Part shown: one piece after another, positions 62,644-64,000 of the stretch
Position numbering within the stretch: position 1 is the stretch's first letter
How the letters are laid out: each line of letters begins with the position of its first letter
From: Tellurirhabdus rosea
GTDB taxonomy: Bacteria > Bacteroidota > Bacteroidia > Cytophagales > Spirosomataceae
Direction of reading: 5' to 3'
Length of the DNA stretch: 64,000 nt
NCBI RefSeq assembly: GCF_026278345.1
Contig: NZ_CP111085.1
Span: 4,102,501-4,166,500 of the forward strand
Made by a program: the position numbers and the translations under genes
Notes under the pieces: generated by a model
Told to the model about the DNA's origin: nothing
Seen by the model: the letters and a program-made list of their open reading frames with translations, nothing else
The model's database searches: none

Positions 62644-64000
62644 AGCGTTGGTCGTAAATAAGAATCGATTCGGGTTGCAGCGTGACCTCGCGGCCGTTTT
62701 CCAGCACGGCAGGAGAGGCCGCCGGGCCGTTCCACTGCGGGTCGGCGGAGTCGAACAGCAACCGCCAGGGCTCCGATAGGGCCGGAACGGGAACCGACTG
62801 GGGCGTTTTTGAAAAATTCATCAGGCAAAGCACCCGTTCCTCGCCGCATTCGCGGAAGAGCCAGAGGGTCTGCTGCGCTTCGTTGTGGCCCACCTGCACG
62901 CAGGAGCGGTCGGGTCGGCGCAGGACCGGATGCTGCCTGCGCAACCGGATCAGGGCCTGGTAATACCGGAGCAGCGTCTGGTGCGGCTCCTGTCCGCGGA
63001 GGTTCCATTGCAGTTTCGACTGCCGGAACGTCGCCTCGTCGGTCGGGTCGGGAGGGTCGCCCTGCCCGCTAAAATAGGAAAATTCCCGTTTGCGGCCTTC
63101 GCGGACGGCCTCGGCCAGCCCGGGGTCGGTATGACTGACGAAGTACAGAAACGGCGCGGTCTCACCCCATTCTTCGCCCATAAACAGCAGGGGCAGAAAC
63201 GGGCTCACAAACACCGCTGCAGGCAGCAGTTTCAGCATTTCGGCGCTCACCAGCTGGCTGATGCGGTCGCCCAGCATGCGGTTTCCGATCTGGTCGTGGT
63301 TCTGCGAAAACACCACAAACTGGTGGCCCGGATTGTGGACCGGCGGTTCGCCAAACCGCTTTTTCCGGTGCGGGGAGAATTCGCCGGTATACACGAAAGC
63401 ATCCTGGTACGACTTGGCCAGATGGGCGATGCCGGTGAAATCGGAGTAGTAACCGCTCTGTTCGCCCGTAGCCGTGACCCGCAGGGCATGGTGAAACTCA
63501 TCGACCCACTGGGCATCCATGCCGTAGCCCCGTTTGTGAAGCGGATCAATGAACTTGGTGTCGTTGAGGTCGCATTCGGCAATGAGGTAAAACGGCCGGC
63601 CGGTTTCCTGAACAAGCTCGTCCACCCGCCTTTTCATCTCGCGGAGCAGGTGGTCGGGACTGAAATCCTTGATGGCGTGAACGGCGTCGAGCCGCAGGGC
63701 ATCAATGTGAAAATCCCGGAACCACATCAGCACGTTTTCGATGAAAAGCTGCCGCATGCCGTCGCACCAGGCGTCGTCGAAGTTGAGCGCCCGGCCCCAG
63801 GGCGTGGTATATTTGTCGGTAAACGCCGGTCCGAATTCGCCCAGGTAGTTGCCTTCGGGACCGAGGTGGTTGAGCACGACGTCCAGCACCACGGCGATGC
63901 CCTGGCGGTGGCAGGCGTCTACCAGCTGCTGAAGGCCCCGCGCTCCGCCGTACGAATCCTGCACGGCAAAGGGGTAGACCCCGTCGTACCCCCAGTTGCG
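62636..64000 (-). CDS. treZ: Malto-oligosyltrehalose trehalohydrolase, partial (N-terminus outside window)
   Basis: A GH13 enzyme that releases trehalose from maltooligosyltrehalose. The last 454 residues are present: reading on the minus strand from the right edge, RNWGYDGVYPFAVQDSYGG, VVLDVVLNHLGPEGNYL, the nucleophile region ALRLDAVHAIKDF, the acid Glu in YLIAECDLND and SQNHDQIGNRMLGDR. The coding frame continues past 64000, so the first about 150 residues are missing. The stop overlaps the ATG of treY-malQ by 8 bases, so the genes are translationally coupled. With TreY this makes trehalose from maltodextrin; no debranching treX is in view. Confidence 0.95.
   Translation of the reverse strand, partial: RNWGYDGVYPFAVQDSYGGARGLQQLVDACHRQGIAVVLDVVLNHLGPEGNYLGEFGPAFTDKYTTPWGRALNFDDAWCDGMRQLFIENVLMWFRDFHIDALRLDAVHAIKDFSPDHLLREMKRRVDELVQETGRPFYLIAECDLNDTKFIDPLHKRGYGMDAQWVDEFHHALRVTATGEQSGYYSDFTGIAHLAKSYQDAFVYTGEFSPHRKKRFGEPPVHNPGHQFVVFSQNHDQIGNRMLGDRISQLVSAEMLKLLPAAVFVSPFLPLLFMGEEWGETAPFLYFVSHTDPGLAEAVREGRKREFSYFSGQGDPPDPTDEATFRQSKLQWNLRGQEPHQTLLRYYQALIRLRRQHPVLRRPDRSCVQVGHNEAQQTLWLFRECGEERVLCLMNFSKTPQSVPVPALSEPWRLLFDSADPQWNGPAASPAVLENGREVTLQPESILIYDQRYE

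Noticed and set aside
59755-62661. 968-codon open frame antisense to treY-malQ
   Set aside because: Shadow of the TreY-MalQ gene, whose motifs are unambiguous on the minus strand.

Overview
The window looks like a chromosomal segment of a high-GC member of the Bacteroidota, most likely order Cytophagales (Spirosoma/Larkinella-like; inferred, not searched). Supporting signs are a TonB receptor with DUF4249 and macroglobulin-like partners, two proteins ending in the gliding-motility/type IX secretion (T9SS) type-B C-terminal domain, a DUF3822-coaD pair, DUF4394 and DUF5723 proteins, and promoter-like TAnnTTTG boxes instead of sigma70 -10 boxes. No tRNA, CRISPR array, insertion sequence or prophage gene was seen.

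Layout. 1-2194: 3' part of a 23S rRNA, a 5S rRNA and a terminator. 2304-12599, minus strand: a glycosyltransferase, then an outer-membrane block (DUF5723 protein, 49-aa lipoprotein, unknown exported protein, TonB receptor, DUF4249 lipoprotein, macroglobulin/plug protein). 12814-16752, plus: circularly permuted ATP-grasp protein and two glycosyltransferases. 16843-19752: first giant T9SS-type surface protein. 19869-27502: housekeeping genes (RecD-like helicase, CBS protein, two NUDIX hydrolases, DUF3822, coaD, a 55-aa membrane protein, CorC/HlyC-type protein, pyrE). 27745-36757: DUF4394 lipoprotein, dprA, PhoX-like protein, di-haem peroxidase, PhyH dioxygenase, Tat-exported Nif3-like protein, collagen-like lipoprotein. 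37065-39971: second, near-identical T9SS-type protein. 40112-42517: lower-GC pair (animal-type haem peroxidase and exported barrel-like protein). 42599-46583, minus: ArsC/Spx-like protein, barrel-like protein, two esterases and a GH16 glucanase.

46824-54214, plus: a compact set of hybrid histidine kinase with Hpt, response regulator, HEAT-repeat membrane protein, processive-type GT2 synthase (overlapping the HEAT gene), YaiO-type TPR/beta-barrel protein and an unknown exported protein. It reads as a signal-controlled exopolysaccharide synthesis and export machine and is the best candidate for an undescribed system. 54242-54504 is an array of six palindromic repeats in alternating types and orientations. 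54656-58308: a hybrid kinase coupled to an LTA-synthase-like sulfatase. 58417-64000: trehalose genes, treZ (cut by the window edge) overlapping a treY-malQ fusion.

Two themes run through the non-coding DNA: stop-codon-abutting hairpins built from 7-8 bp TTGAATGA-type repeats at ends of several convergent genes, and other dispersed inverted repeats. Near-identity of the two 2.9-kb T9SS-type genes, including sequence just past the stop codon, suggests recent duplication or gene conversion.
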